Shown piece after piece: positions 21,499 through 32,916 of a stretch of DNA of 64,000 nucleotides (its first letter is position 1; each line of letters begins with the position of its first letter). Both the position numbers and the translations under genes were made by a program. The notes under the pieces were generated by a model. That model was given only the letters and a program-made list of their open reading frames with translations, was not told the DNA's origin and did not search any database. This DNA comes from Ephemerocybe angulata (Eukaryota > Basidiomycota > Agaricomycetes > Agaricales > Psathyrellaceae): positions 310,001 to 374,000 of the forward strand of contig JAACJK010000064.1 of NCBI GenBank assembly GCA_013368325.1. Direction: 5' to 3'.

Positions 21499-22771
21499 AT
21501 GTCTTCCGACCACGAGTACTCCGACGACGACTATTACGACGAGGACATGTTCGACGGCACCCAGGACGACGACGAGCGTGAGTGACACACCCACTAGACT
21601 GCACACTGACTGACCCCTCCCAGTGTCCGACGACGACATGGACATCGCCGACGACTTCAAGAGCGCGGCCAAGGGCAAGCTCAAGGCGTACGAGGTCGAG
21701 TACGAGTCGCTCGCGCAGGCCGACGTCGAGAAGGCCATCCAGGACGACGCAGAGCACATCTGTGGCATCCTCGGCGTAGACGCAAGTACCGCCACCCCAC
21801 CCCACCTCCAATTACTAACACCCACACAGATGAGCACCGCGCAGCTGCTCCTGCGCCACGCAAAGTGGAACAAAGAGCGCCTCATCGAGAAGTACATGGA
21901 CAACCCGTCAAAGGTGCTCGTCGACGCCGGCGTCGCCCTCCCAGACTCGCAGGCGCCCAGCGCCCCTCCGCCCATCCGCACCGCCCCCACGCCCAGCGGC
22001 CCCACACCCGGCCGCCGCCCGACCCGCAGCTCCTCCAAACTCCTCTCATCCCTGTCATCGTCCTCCCGATCGACCAAATCGGGCGGCCCGCCGTCGCCCA
22101 CGCTGCCGAAGCCGCTCAAGGCGAGCAAGAGCATCGACCACTTCACCTGCCCGATCTGCTTCGACGATGACCCGGGGCTGCGCACGCTCTCGCTGGACTG
22201 CGAGCACACGTACTGCAGCGGGTGCTGGACGGCGTACGTCGTCTCGAAAGTGAACGACGACGGGGAGCACGCCGTCAAGTGCATGGCGGAGGGCTGCGGG
22301 CTCGTCGCCCCCGACGCCTTCGTGCACAGCGTGCTCGTGCCGGAGGAGGAGCGGGTGTGGGCGCGCTTCCAGGAGCTGCTGCTGCGCTACTTTGTGTCGT
22401 GCAACCGCGATCTCAAGTTCTGCCCGTACCCGTCGTGCACCAACACCGTGTCGTGCCCCTCCGCGTCCTCCAAGCTCAGCCTTACCAGCGTGGTGCCCAT
22501 CGTGTCCTGCGGCGCCCGCGGCATCGGTGGCCAGGAAGACCTCACCCAGAGCCAGGGGTCGCTGGGCAAGCTGGGGCTGGGGGGCAAGGAGCATCGGTTC
22601 TGCTTTGGGTGCCCGATAGAGAGCGACCATCGGCCTGTGATATGTGCGGTGGCGAAGATGTGGCTGAAGAAGTGCCGGGATGATAGTGAGACAAGAGTAA
22701 TACGAATAGGTGAGTGCATGTTTCCTTCTCGTTTGGTGCTCAAAAAACGGACCAGCAGCGTTTTTTCATAG
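21499..22771 (+). pseudogene. Truncated Ariadne-type RBR ubiquitin ligase, copy 1
   Basis: Exons 21499-21577, 21624-21781 and 21830-22771 encode 392 residues: acidic N-terminus, UBA-like region, RING1 (CPIC ... CEHTYCSGC) and the IBR. After DDSET a 13-nt deletion relative to the intact gene (48700-50830) shifts the frame, adding about 25 unrelated residues before TAG. RING2 with the catalytic cysteine and the Ariadne domain are missing, so it cannot transfer ubiquitin by the RBR mechanism. It is typed as a pseudogene for lost catalysis, but the retained part is protein-identical to the intact copy and may be expressed. Intron 2 is a 48-nt GC-AG intron without stops. Confidence 0.8.
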
Positions 22772-22884
22772 GTGTCTCTTCCCACGGCATCCTCCATTAT
22801 CGGCCCCGGCGAGCAGAGCGACGCCATAGCGCCACCCTACTCGCCGAGACCGTGGAGGCTATCTACTGACTACGGTACATGTAT

Positions 22885-22955
22885 GCGACGTGGGGGCAAG
22901 AAGGACGACGGTGAACGACGTGGGGGCGACAAGCGGACGACATGGGGGCAAGAAG
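22885..22955 (+). repeat. Short minisatellite, also at 31956 and 41027
   Basis: Three imperfect copies of CGACRTGGGGGCRA-rich units in tandem. The same block recurs at +9,071 and +18,142. Apart from this, 22.8-23.8 kb (and its copies) shows no gene I can support. Confidence 0.6.
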
Positions 22956-23845
22956 AGGGACAGCATAACGGAACGGCTGGTGGGTTCACGGTATCCTCCT
23001 CTGCCTTTATACCTTGCGTGATGTGACAGTAACACAGCCGCCAAGGTCTGGGCATGCACGGCAACCGAGTATCCCTGTCAGCCTGAAACTTGGGGTTTCG
23101 TTACGGTTCGTCCTCCTCTTGTTTTGCCTCTGTCTCCCTCCCATATTCCTATAGTCCCCAGCCACTGCAACTGGTACTTGCAGTGGTAGAGGCTTATAGG
23201 CATCTGGGATGGAGTCCTTCTTGCTCACTCTCTCCAGGTTGCTTCCTCCAGTATTCGGCTGCCTGTATTTGCACCGAAGTTACGTTCTTCCGCTGAGGAC
23301 CTGTATTCACACCGAGGAGTCTAGATTGATGAGTAGTGCTCTCCATCTCTAACCCTCCTTCCTCTCGAGCACTCCTAACATTCCTTACCTAGATACCGAT
23401 CTACTTTTGACGACTGGGTGAGGTATGGTTCATGTTCTTGTCTCCCTCCACTGTAGTATAGTCTGGTTTTATGTAGAGTCTAGACTAGCACGGAATCGAT
23501 CACTTGGAACCCTTCTCCCGAATCCGTACACAGCATGCCCCTGAATTCAGAATTGACTCCGCTCAGATCTGTCACGACTTGGTCACAACCCGCTCGGCTT
23601 TCGTTCCCTGTGTCCGAGTCTAGAATCGTTTCACACTGGGAATCTATTTTCCCTTGTCTTCTTTCTCCCCACTTCGTCATATGCTCTCCCCTCCATCCTT
23701 CCACAGCCAGTGCATGTCTAACCGTGGTGAGTATGCCGGTGGCTCTCCCCCATGCACTACCATTGACCCTTCAAACGGGCACAGACTCCTTTCCTCGCGC
23801 AAGACGCTCAACGCCGTCTATGGTCGACTAGCCGCATTACACGCC

Positions 23846-25190
23846 GTGTTTGCTCACCGGAAGACGATATGTTGTGACTTCGTCATTCAGTTTTCTGCTT
23901 CTGCATCTATCATCGCCTTCCCTGAGCCCTCTCGTCGTACGTGTGTCCTTCCAGCTGCTATTTTCATTCTCACATGGTTCCAGACACTGGCACGGCTCGG
24001 CGAAGGAATTTGATTCAAGTTGGCCTACAAGGTAAGTCGCTACCTGACTGTCTATCCCCCGATTCCCTCATCAATGACATAGACTTCGCGCGGTCTTCCT
24101 ATTCGACGCTAGCCTGATACACTCGCAAAACTCGAGCTGCTCGGTGCAGGACGTCACCTTTCCCTCTCAATGCACTCGACACCACCGATGTTACAGAATA
24201 TTCAGACGCAGCTCACCGGGAACATTTCTGTTGCGACTTCGCCGTGAGAGGTACGTCAACGCGCCTTGCATCCCAGCGCCATGATGTTGACAAACACTAG
24301 GCCTCCTAGGCCGTCGTTTGCGAGTTCGAAGGATTTGAATTTGACGTGCGTGCCCACCTTTGCAGCCCCTCCCGAATTACTTACCCACCTGAGTCGCCAT
24401 AGCGTCACCCAAGTCTCGACGGCGCCAATGGCGCCGCAATCTACAGCCCGCCCCCTGCTCGCGGGATCCATTTCTGTTGCGACTTCATCGAAGCCGCCAA
24501 CTTTCTCGATCGAACCGCCGCCAGTCGCTTCGCTTCGCTCGCGCCTGTCGTCGGCACTCAGACGTCGCGACGCCGACGCGCATTGCACCCAGGCGCCATG
24601 ATCTTGCGAGTTCGAAGTGATTAAATTCACGGTGCGTGCCTAGTTTCGCAGCCCCGCATAGGTCGCTTACCCACCTTCGCCACAGCATCACCCAGCTTCG
24701 ACGGCGTGGTGCCACGATCTCCAGCCAGTCGCTCGCGGGATCCATTTCTGTTGCGACTTCATCAAAACTGCAATCCTTTCGGACGGACCGCCGCCAGTCG
24801 CTTCGCTTCGCTCGCGCCTGCCGTTACCACAACACCTGGGCCAAGAACATCATCAGTGAGTTTCGTGCCTTCTCGCATCTGTCCGTATTTCCTTCTAATA
24901 TCGGGGCCGAGAACAGGTGCAGGACAAATGAATCTCGTAAGTGAGTGGCACTGTTCCCATTGCAGATCATCACGATTCTGACATCTTACACCACTTATTA
25001 GCCTTGCTCGCGGGAAATCGATACGTCTATACTTTGTCATACACGCTCCCGCCTTTCGCAGGGGAGATGTGTTGCTTCTCCGCGCCGGTATGTCGATTCC
25101 ACTTATGATGGTATTTTCACGGGTGATGTGTTGTTCGCAGGGACTCGATCCATGTATACTTTCTTAATCGCGCACCGGAAGTACGTCCCT
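23846..25190 (+). repeat. LAG-type exon-like repeats, spacer 1
   Basis: Six plus-strand units: near 23850 (LLTGRRYVVTSS), 24205 (QLTGNISVATSP), 24452 (LLAGSISVATSS), 24728 (SLAGSISVATSS), 25005 (LLAGNRYVYTLS) and 25135 (FAGTRSMYTF). Each is built on (C/T)TCRC-GGGA followed by a tract related to CGATACGTCGTTACTTTG or ATTTCTGTTGCGACTTC. Some follow acceptor-like sequences (CTTATTAG, TTCGCAG). They match the minus-strand array at 17.2-18.3 kb. No continuous gene model could be assembled. Confidence 0.45.
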
Positions 25191-25643
25191 TTCCTTTCCG
25201 TCCCTTCCCCGGCCAACCACTCACTCCACCATATCCCACAGTCTCTCCCCCGCGGGCATTTGCATAGTCGACGGATGACGGCTAAGTATTCGGCGGCACG
25301 CTTACCGCCAGCTCCGCTGATGGACGCGTGCCTTGTTTCAACGTATCCATGTCGTGTACCATTCCGTTTGTAGTACGCATACGTACATCCGTAGACTACG
25401 TACTAGAATTGGGTGAGGTAAGGTAGGATCCCCCCGAGGCCGGTACTCGGCGCGTAAGCGAGAAGTCCATTTTTACATCGCCGGGCGCATTGCTATTGAT
25501 TCCCCGCCCTCAGGGGCTCGGGGAATCGTACTCTACAGAGTTCTGAGTGCCTTAAGAGCTCAATATAATGTTTTTTATGCTATACGACCCACTACGGAGG
25601 ACCCCACGCGAGGTAGATAAGCCAGAGACTGCGATCGCGCTCC

Positions 25644-25660
25644 TAAGCGCCGGGCGCTTA
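25644..25660. repeat. 17-bp perfect palindrome, also at 34715 and 43727
   Basis: TAAGCGCC-G-GGCGCTTA. The same palindrome is kept in the diverged third spacer (43727-43743). Related motifs occur at 16226-16244 and 51521-51538 and beside F-box genes (GAGCGCCTATTT). Confidence 0.6.
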
Positions 25661-25668
25661 AAATGAAT

Positions 25669-26701
25669 CTACGACGATTCCATGTCGTTCCTACCAGCTG
25701 CGCACCACTTAGACCACCCTAAACATATATTTAGGTAGGTATATGAGCGTTCATGACTACTCTGGCATTCACACAGCCAGTCTACACGCCGGTGGCAGCA
25801 CAGATGGCCCGAGATAACACGAAACATCCCGATCCTGCATTCGCACCAAAGTGCCAATTCCAACGTGCCCAGAGCATCTAAAATGTAATTATCTCGTAAA
25901 GTGATGCAATGGATGTATTGGTAGTTGGAATCGGAGAACTTAAACCGAGATCTGCTTCCAGTTGGCGCCGAGAGCATTGGCTGCGAGAACAGTCGATTCC
26001 CGGTGATGCGCGCATGGAGTATTCTACTTTTATCTGTGCAACTGTGGGGATTTGGCTAAATAGGAGCAATAAGTGCTTTTAGGAGTCTTACTGAGGCATA
26101 TTGTGGCCGAGATGACGCAGAGCGAAGGGACGCCAGGGCCGCAATGCGAAATTTGCGAGATAAGCGCCCAAACGCGATACGAGCGATAGCACTGGTCCCT
26201 GGCAGCATATCAGCTCACTGTATAGCCCAAGCATAGACCATTAGTACTCCCAGTATATATTGGCCATTCACATTGACCCCAGAGTCTGTACCATCCACCA
26301 AGGAGAGAATTGTGAAGTCCTTTCCCCCGGATCCATCGCACGCAGAAAACGGCACTTACAGCAGCTTTGAGATACTTGGATAGATTTCTCATGTCAAGTG
26401 TTAGCCGAAGAAGGTTACCCAAGTGAGCTGTCAACTACGTACCGGGTATCCAAGTGAAATTTTCGATTTGAATGAGTTTGAGCATGGAAGGAGGCACGGA
26501 GACGATACAACCGAATTGCACATCGTAGAATGAATCTGGTGTGCAAAAACTGGCTGGAATCTCTGTGATATACGTAAAAAATGCAAGGCTTGGTATTTGC
26601 TTGCGCTCAAACTCTTTCGGCGAGTGTGAGCGTCCGGTATGAGGAGAAAGCGTGCAAAATACAACAAACACGCAGCCACATCCATAGCACATTGTATACA
26701 C
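25669..26701 (-). pseudogene. Degraded minus-strand coding fragments, spacer 1
   Basis: Protein-like stretches on the minus strand, for example S-F-Y-D-V-Q-F-G-C-I-V-S-V-P-P near 26.5 kb and D-G-S-G-G-K-D-F-T-I-L ... G-V-N-V-N-G-Q-Y near 26.3 kb, with possible introns between. A TAA (CTGCTGTAA) interrupts the frame in both spacer types, and the diverged spacer 3 (44.2-44.8 kb) has a further frameshift and an extra stop. This argues for decay. Identical copies lie at 34740-35772. No family is recognised. The stretch 26.7-27.15 kb shows nothing assignable. Confidence 0.3.
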
Positions 26702-27153
26702 TAGAACTATATATAGAACACACGTTTATAGACCTAATAAGTAGGTATAGTACCCTTGTAGTCTTCCACTCGACACCCGCCTTTCACACCACTGAAATTG
26801 ACTGAATTTTCGATACGTACAGCAAACGCAACCAACCCCATCCTCCTCGCCCCATTCACCCCAATCTACCCCTTCAAACAACCGCTCCCACAGCTAGCCT
26901 TGTCTTGGCATGGCATCAATCACCCCATCAGACAGCTGTTACGGTGCTAGACCCGTTGCTGGGGAAAATTTGGGCAAGGAGCGAATCGGCGCAGAGGGAC
27001 GCGCACGTAAACCAAGCGTACCAAGTATTCCGCCGTTGCAATCTGGCGGAGAGACGTGCGGATTTCGGCAGAGTCTGGGTGGTCTGTTCGGGTGCTTGAA
27101 GGTCGTGCCGTGAAGGACCTGGGCCCGAGGTCCGCTGGGTGGGTCTGGAAATG

Positions 27154-27160
27154 TATATAA
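27154..27160 (+). promoter_or_regulatory. TATA box of spliced array 1 (copies at 36225 and 45202)
   Basis: TATATAA followed about 27 bases later by TTCATCAGTCC and a long pyrimidine-rich leader without ATG, ending in a clear donor GAG|GTAAGTCC at 27327/27328. The arrangement is intact in all three spacers, including the diverged one. Confidence 0.6.
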
Positions 27161-27186
27161 GATGGAGGATGCTGGGCTGGCTTTCT

Positions 27187-30120
27187 TCATCAGTCCCATC
27201 GACTTTCCTCCCTTCGCCTCTCTTTTCATTCTCCCTCTTTACTCTCATACAAATCTCTTGATTCTGTATCCATATCTCCCTCGTCGCTATCACCCCGCGT
27301 CCCGTCGCTGCTCACGACGAGCTCGAGGTAAGTCCACCATTTGGTCTGAGTTCATTGCGTAGGCTGATGCCACTCTCGGGTTACTTAAGAGTTCATTTGC
27401 CTCCGGCCTCCTCTTGTTCACCTGCCACGTCCACCCTTATGTGCTTCCCTCGCGCTCTGGCCTTTGTTTGCCTTCGAAATGGTAAAGTCAATCGTCACTT
27501 CTCTTATTAGCTCGACGTCATGCTTACTAGTCGCGACATTCAGTGAGTATGCTTCGCTGGCTCTAGCCTGCTAGGTCACCTACTGGCAAGAGCACACTCG
27601 TTCTAGCCTGACACATTGCGTTGAAGCCACGGGGTGAGTAGAATCGATTTTATTATTCACCTGCTACATACTGACTACGAATTCTGCAGTTACGCACCAA
27701 AGCCGCAAAACGTCTGTGACCGCAGTCGAGCATAAGGTCAGTTAAACGACTCCTTTAGAGAATCGACGGCCACTGACCTCCTGTATTCAGCATCATCCAC
27801 TGCCGTCTCGGGGTCAGCGAGATCTGAAGCAAAGGTAAGCAAGTTAATAATCGTTCACCGAGAATCGTAATAAACTCACACATGTATACAAGCCAACCCT
27901 TGCGACCGGCGCCGACTCTTGGACTGACCGAGTCTGGCCAACCCATGGTAGTGCGCATTCGCCTCCGCCGTCCGCCGTAGTCATTGGTCAGAGCCATTGA
28001 CCATGGCCGTGTTCCACTACGAATGTTTGCAGATAGAAAGGTGAGCTTATTGAGATGCGCGTCAAGCGTGACTGACCTTTCGATTCCGCCCAGTCGCCAT
28101 GGTGCCCAGCTTAATCCGTCGTCGTCGTCGGCCGTCTTCGCCCTACAAATAGGTTTAAAGGTGAGCTCTTGTAAAGATAGACGTCGAGCTTTACTGACCT
28201 TTCGATGCCTTGCAGTCACTAGACTCAACTCCGCCATCGCCGCCTGACAGCCGTGTCCTGCCCATCCGTCAGCCGTCGTCCTCGTAGTGAAGGGTCTCTG
28301 GTGTCCAGCCTATTCCGTGGTGATCGTCGGTCGTCCCCTGAGTCGGTTGTGTTACTTCATGGAGAAGCACGTCTACCGATGCGAAGGTGAGCTTGTAAGT
28401 TTCTTCTAGAGGCGGATTTCGAGCTTGTCTAACATTTGCATGCTAGACTCGTCGCTGTCGTCTGGAGGAACAATCGGGGCGGATAGCCTTGGCCCATTTC
28501 GTCGTCGTCGTCGTTGTGAAGGGTTGGGCCCTATCCTTGATCCATGGAGTTGGCGGTTAATGAAAGGATACCCGCTCGCCGGTAAGCCTTGTTACATGGT
28601 TCATAGATGTTGACTGACCTTGGCTACGATCGCAGCCGTAGCATCTTGTCCCTCTCGTCCTCGCCGCCGCCGCCGCCCTCGCTCTCTGCGCGTTGCGTGG
28701 TCGTTCGTAGTTTGGAAAGCCTTGCAATGCGTCTACAGGTAAGTCTAACAGTCGTGCCGTCTTCGATTTATTGACTCACTGCACAAACAAACTCCCATCA
28801 GGTTCTAGGACTGTCTGTGCTGCTGAATCATCGAATGCCAGCCTTGGCCTTCTCGTGCAGGTGTAGCCGTGTGTAGCCGTTGTCGGCGCCCCCGCCGTCG
28901 TACGCGCCTCGTGTTGCAGAATCGTCCTCCATCACGTCGTAATGCTATCTAGCTATCGGAATTGAGGACGTGCTGTGCGGCCTAATGGTACTGTAAGTCC
29001 CCTGATCTTGTTGCGAGGTCGATGGAGCTCGACTGACTTCTACTCCAAACACAGCCGCCGTCCATCGATTTGCCAGTCTTGGTGCTCTCGTGCAGGTGTA
29101 GTCGTTACCGGCGCCGACACCGTTGTATGCGCCTCTCGTGGTCACTAGCAGGTAAGTTTGAAACTCGCGAAATCTTTAATTTTTGACTTACAGACTGCAG
29201 AACCGACCTCCCATCACGTCGTAATACCCTCTGGCTGTCGGTCTGTTGACGTTATGTACTTCCCAATGGTAGAACGCCAGCCATGGCCTTCTCGCGCAGG
29301 TGTAGCCGTTGCCGCCATCTTTGTGTGGGCCTCGCGTGCTCGCTAACAGGTAAGTCTGAAAGTCGCGCAATCTTTAATTTTCGACTGACAAACACTCTTG
29401 AAGTAGGCCACATAGTGCGTCGTAATTCCCTGGCCTCTACGGTCGTCAGCTCGTCATCGATCCCACATCTGTATCATGGTAAGTCTATTTGAACGCGATA
29501 CTTGCGAAGCTAGCGACTTACAATCCGGTTTAGCGAAGCCTCGCACGGTGGAGGTGCTGTGGTGTCTCGTCGTGCAAGCGTCGATCCGGCGTCTGTACCA
29601 AAGTAAGTCTAATTGAACTCGATACTCGCGAATCCGGAAGCTTACAGGTCATTCTAGCATCGGGGAAACTCGCCTGACAGGTTCGATTTTCTCGTGCTGG
29701 TGTAGCCGTTTCCGCCGGTGAAGTTGTCTGCGCCTCGCGTGGTCGCGTCTGCTTGAAGTCGCCGGGTCATCGCGTCCTGCCTCCACGGCGGTCAGTTGAC
29801 GTGCTCGGTCAGTTGACGTGCTCGGTTCTCTTGTCACGTCAGAGCAGCGACTAGTGTGCCAGGTAAGCCACAAAACCCTGTTGGAACTCGAAATTCTAGA
29901 GGAACTCACCTTCTCGCAGATGTCCCATCTTGTGCTCTCCACCAGCCATCCTGTCGAGCCGTGAGAGGCTGTTGTCGTCGCGAGGTGATGAAGGCATTCG
30001 CAGCCCCCAGGGTGCTTGTTCCGACGTTCTGGCGCACCGGGGCCATCGTCGTCGTCTGGTGGGTTGGACTCGGCGTGTAGAGGGACAAGGCAGGGCTGTG
30101 TACGAGATGATGGGCTGCTG
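27187..30120 (+). ncRNA. Putative multi-exon spliced transcript with little coding capacity, array 1
   Basis: A chain of short exons and 49-63-nt introns with strong signals: 27634-27689 (GTGAGT, ACTGAC, TGCAG), 28041-28093 (GTGAGC, ACTGACC, CCCAG), 28161-28215, 28739-28801, 29152-29200, 29350-29406, 29479-29533 and 29603-29657. Exons near the 3' half repeat a CTCGTGCAGGTGTAGCCGTT block. The first candidate ATG frame (27366) is short and is not conserved in spacer 3, although most splice sites are. I read it as a spliced non-coding RNA candidate or the remains of a gene grown by exon duplication. The 3' end is uncertain. Confidence 0.45.
29649..30046 (-). other. Possible antisense two-exon frame inside array 1 (copy at 38720)
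   Basis: On the minus strand, exon 30046-29910, intron 29909-29851 (GTGAGT...CACTAG) and exon 29850-29649 join into 112 open codons starting MAPVRQNVG. In spacer 3 the start, the splice sites and the end of exon 1 keep the frame, but the second exon ends early at TAA. Its intron overlaps a plus-strand intron of the array. It may be chance in GC-rich DNA. Confidence 0.2.
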
Positions 30121-30302
30121 AGGGAAGATCAGGCACCGTGTGTAGATTATGCGTACTTAGCCTACATATGCAGAGTCTCGATGGGATTGCACGGGCTGCG
30201 GGAGGGCGGCTGAGCATCGTGAGTCGTGAAAGGGAGCGCGTCGTCAAGAGGGTGAGCGAAAGGAAGCGCGACCACTGACGTCAGTCGAAGCGTGTCGCGC
30301 CA

Positions 30303-30327
30303 GGACTGTTTGGCGGCCAAACAGTCC
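30303..30327. repeat. 25-bp perfect palindrome upstream of RBR (also at 39374 and 48435)
   Basis: GGACTGTTTGGC-G-GCCAAACAGTCC, 12-bp arms around one base, about 240 bp before the RBR start codon of copies 2, 3 and 4. It is absent from copy 1, whose upstream region is the F-box gene. It could be a dimeric transcription factor site or a hairpin. Confidence 0.75.
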
Positions 30328-30569
30328 ATTGGCCTCCTGCGCCGCCTTCCGTGTCTGCGCACACATCCCTTGCGATGGTCGTTGCGTGCCTCCGCCTCGA
30401 ATAGGCGCCGGGTGTGGGAGGGCTCGTGCGAATGGCCTTCCCGTCCGAGCGGCAAACGAGTCAAGTGCCTTGATAGCTGGCCCGGATCACGTGGGCCGCA
30501 TCGCCCTTAAAGCGAGGGTCTTGACTCTCTCTTAGTCTTACCAACACCTTCTCCTCATCGATCGCGACC

Positions 30570-31842
30570 ATGTCTTCCGACCACGAGTACTCCGACGACG
30601 ACTATTACGACGAGGACATGTTCGACGGCACCCAGGACGACGACGAGCGTGAGTGACACACCCACTAGCCTGCACACTGACTGACCCCTCGCAGTGTCCG
30701 ACGACGACATGGACATCGCCGACGACTTCAAGAGCGCGGCCAAGGGCAAGCTCAAGGCGTACGAGGTCGAGTACGAGTCGCTCGCGCAGGCGGACGTCGA
30801 GAAGGCCATCCAGGACGACGCAGAGCACATCTGTGGCATCCTCGGCGTAGACGCAAGTACCGCCACCCCCCACAGCTCGCAATTACTAACACCCACACAG
30901 ATGAGCACCGCGCAGCTGCTCCTGCGCCACGCAAAGTGGAACAAAGAGCGCCTCATCGAGAAGTACATGGACAACCCGTCAAAGGTGCTCGTCGACGCCG
31001 GCGTCGCCCTCCCAGACTCGCAGGCGCCCAGCGCCCCTCCGCCCATCCGCACCGCCCCCACGCCCAGCGGCCCCACACCCGGCCGCCGCCCGACCCGCAG
31101 CTCCTCCAAACTCCTCTCATCCCTGTCATCGTCCTCCCGATCGACCAAATCGGGCGGCCCGCCGTCGCCCACGCTGCCGAAGCCGCTCAAGGCGAGCAAG
31201 AGCATCGACCACTTCACCTGCCCGATCTGCTTCGACGATGACCCGGGGCTGCGCACGCTCTCGCTGGACTGCGAGCACACGTACTGCAGCGGGTGCTGGA
31301 CGGCGTACGTCGTCTCGAAAGTGAACGACGACGGGGAGCACGCCGTCAAGTGCATGGCGGAGGGCTGCGGGCTCGTCGCCCCCGACGCCTTCGTGCACAG
31401 CGTGCTCGTGCCGGAGGAGGAGCGGGTGTGGGCGCGCTTCCAGGAGCTGCTGCTGCGCTACTTTGTGTCGTGCAACCGCGATCTCAAGTTCTGCCCGTAC
31501 CCGTCGTGCACCAACACCGTGTCGTGCCCCTCCGCGTCCTCCAAGCTCAGCCTTACCAGCGTGGTGCCCATCGTGTCCTGCGGCGCCCGCGGCATCGGTG
31601 GCCAGGAAGACCTCACCCAGAGCCAGGGGTCGCTGGGCAAGCTGGGGCTGGGGGGCAAGGAGCATCGGTTCTGCTTTGGGTGCCCGATAGAGAGCGACCA
31701 TCGGCCTGTGATATGTGCGGTGGCGAAGATGTGGCTGAAGAAGTGCCGGGATGATAGTGAGACAAGAGTAATACGAATAGGTGAGTGCATGTTTCCTTCT
31801 CGTTTGGTGCTCAAAAAACGGACCAGCAGCGTTTTTTCATAG
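30570..31842 (+). pseudogene. Truncated Ariadne-type RBR ubiquitin ligase, copy 2
   Basis: Exons 30570-30648, 30695-30852 and 30901-31842, 392 residues. Same domain content and same 13-nt deletion after DDSET as copy 1, so RING2 and the Ariadne domain are lost. It differs from copy 1 mainly in introns 1 and 2 and one synonymous site (GCC/GCG before GACGTCGAG), and is identical to copy 3. The 48-nt GC-AG intron 2 reads through as HSSQLL-type codons without a stop. Confidence 0.8.
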
Positions 31843-32916
31843 GTGTCTCTTCCCACGGCATCCTCCATTATCGGCCCCGGCGAGCAGAGCGACGCCATAG
31901 CGCCACCCTACTCGCCGAGACCGTGGAGGCTATCTACTGACTACGGTACATGTATGCGACGTGGGGGCAAGAAGGACGACGGTGAACGACGTGGGGGCGA
32001 CAAGCGGACGACATGGGGGCAAGAAGAGGGACAGCATAACGGAACGGCTGGTGGGTTCACGGTATCCTCCTCTGCCTTTATACCTTGCGTGATGTGACAG
32101 TAACACAGCCGCCAAGGTCTGGGCATGCACGGCAACCGAGTATCCCTGTCAGCCTGAAACTTGGGGTTTCGTTACGGTTCGTCCTCCTCTTGTTTTGCCT
32201 CTGTCTCCCTCCCATATTCCTATAGTCCCCAGCCACTGCAACTGGTACTTGCAGTGGTAGAGGCTTATAGGCATCTGGGATGGAGTCCTTCTTGCTCACT
32301 CTCTCCAGGTTGCTTCCTCCAGTATTCGGCTGCCTGTATTTGCACCGAAGTTACGTTCTTCCGCTGAGGACCTGTATTCACACCGAGGAGTCTAGATTGA
32401 TGAGTAGTGCTCTCCATCTCTAACCCTCCTTCCTCTCGAGCACTCCTAACATTCCTTACCTAGATACCGATCTACTTTTGACGACTGGGTGAGGTATGGT
32501 TCATGTTCTTGTCTCCCTCCACTGTAGTATAGTCTGGTTTTATGTAGAGTCTAGACTAGCACGGAATCGATCACTTGGAACCCTTCTCCCGAATCCGTAC
32601 ACAGCATGCCCCTGAATTCAGAATTGACTCCGCTCAGATCTGTCACGACTTGGTCACAACCCGCTCGGCTTTCGTTCCCTGTGTCCGAGTCTAGAATCGT
32701 TTCACACTGGGAATCTATTTTCCCTTGTCTTCTTTCTCCCCACTTCGTCATATGCTCTCCCCTCCATCCTTCCACAGCCAGTGCATGTCTAACCGTGGTG
32801 AGTATGCCGGTGGCTCTCCCCCATGCACTACCATTGACCCTTCAAACGGGCACAGACTCCTTTCCTCGCGCAAGACGCTCAACGCCGTCTATGGTCGACT
32901 AGCCGCATTACACGCC

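Larger units (their letters stand above)
21403..30473 (+). repeat. Tandem unit 1 (9,071 bp)
   Basis: Starts near ATAGCTG upstream of the RBR gene and repeats at +9,071 bp. From about 21.84 kb on, every stretch compared (coding frames, spacer, promoter) is the same at +9,071. The first ~430 bp differ from unit 2 and share intron-1 and intron-2 variants with the intact copy at 48700. Contents: truncated RBR, minisatellite, LAG-type repeats, degraded minus-strand frames, TATA box, spliced array and 25-bp palindrome. Confidence 0.9.

Noticed and set aside
21484..22284. Long minus-strand frame opposite each RBR gene (266-272 codons, also at 30555, 39626 and 48668)
   Set aside because: It is a shadow of GC-rich coding sequence on the plus strand; the plus strand has RING and IBR cysteines and conserved splice sites, the minus strand has no domain.
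24256..24630. tRNA or small RNA gene suggested by GAGTTCGAAG-like stretches in the spacer
   Set aside because: No cloverleaf, acceptor stem or polymerase III box arrangement could be drawn.
27755..28237. 160-codon minus-strand frame, repeated at 36826
   Set aside because: It runs across several plus-strand introns and the long frame is not kept in spacer 3; it is probably chance.
27300..30100. CRISPR-like array of repeats and spacers
   Set aside because: Repeats are diverged and resemble intron and exon parts with splice signals; the genome is eukaryotic and no cas genes are present.
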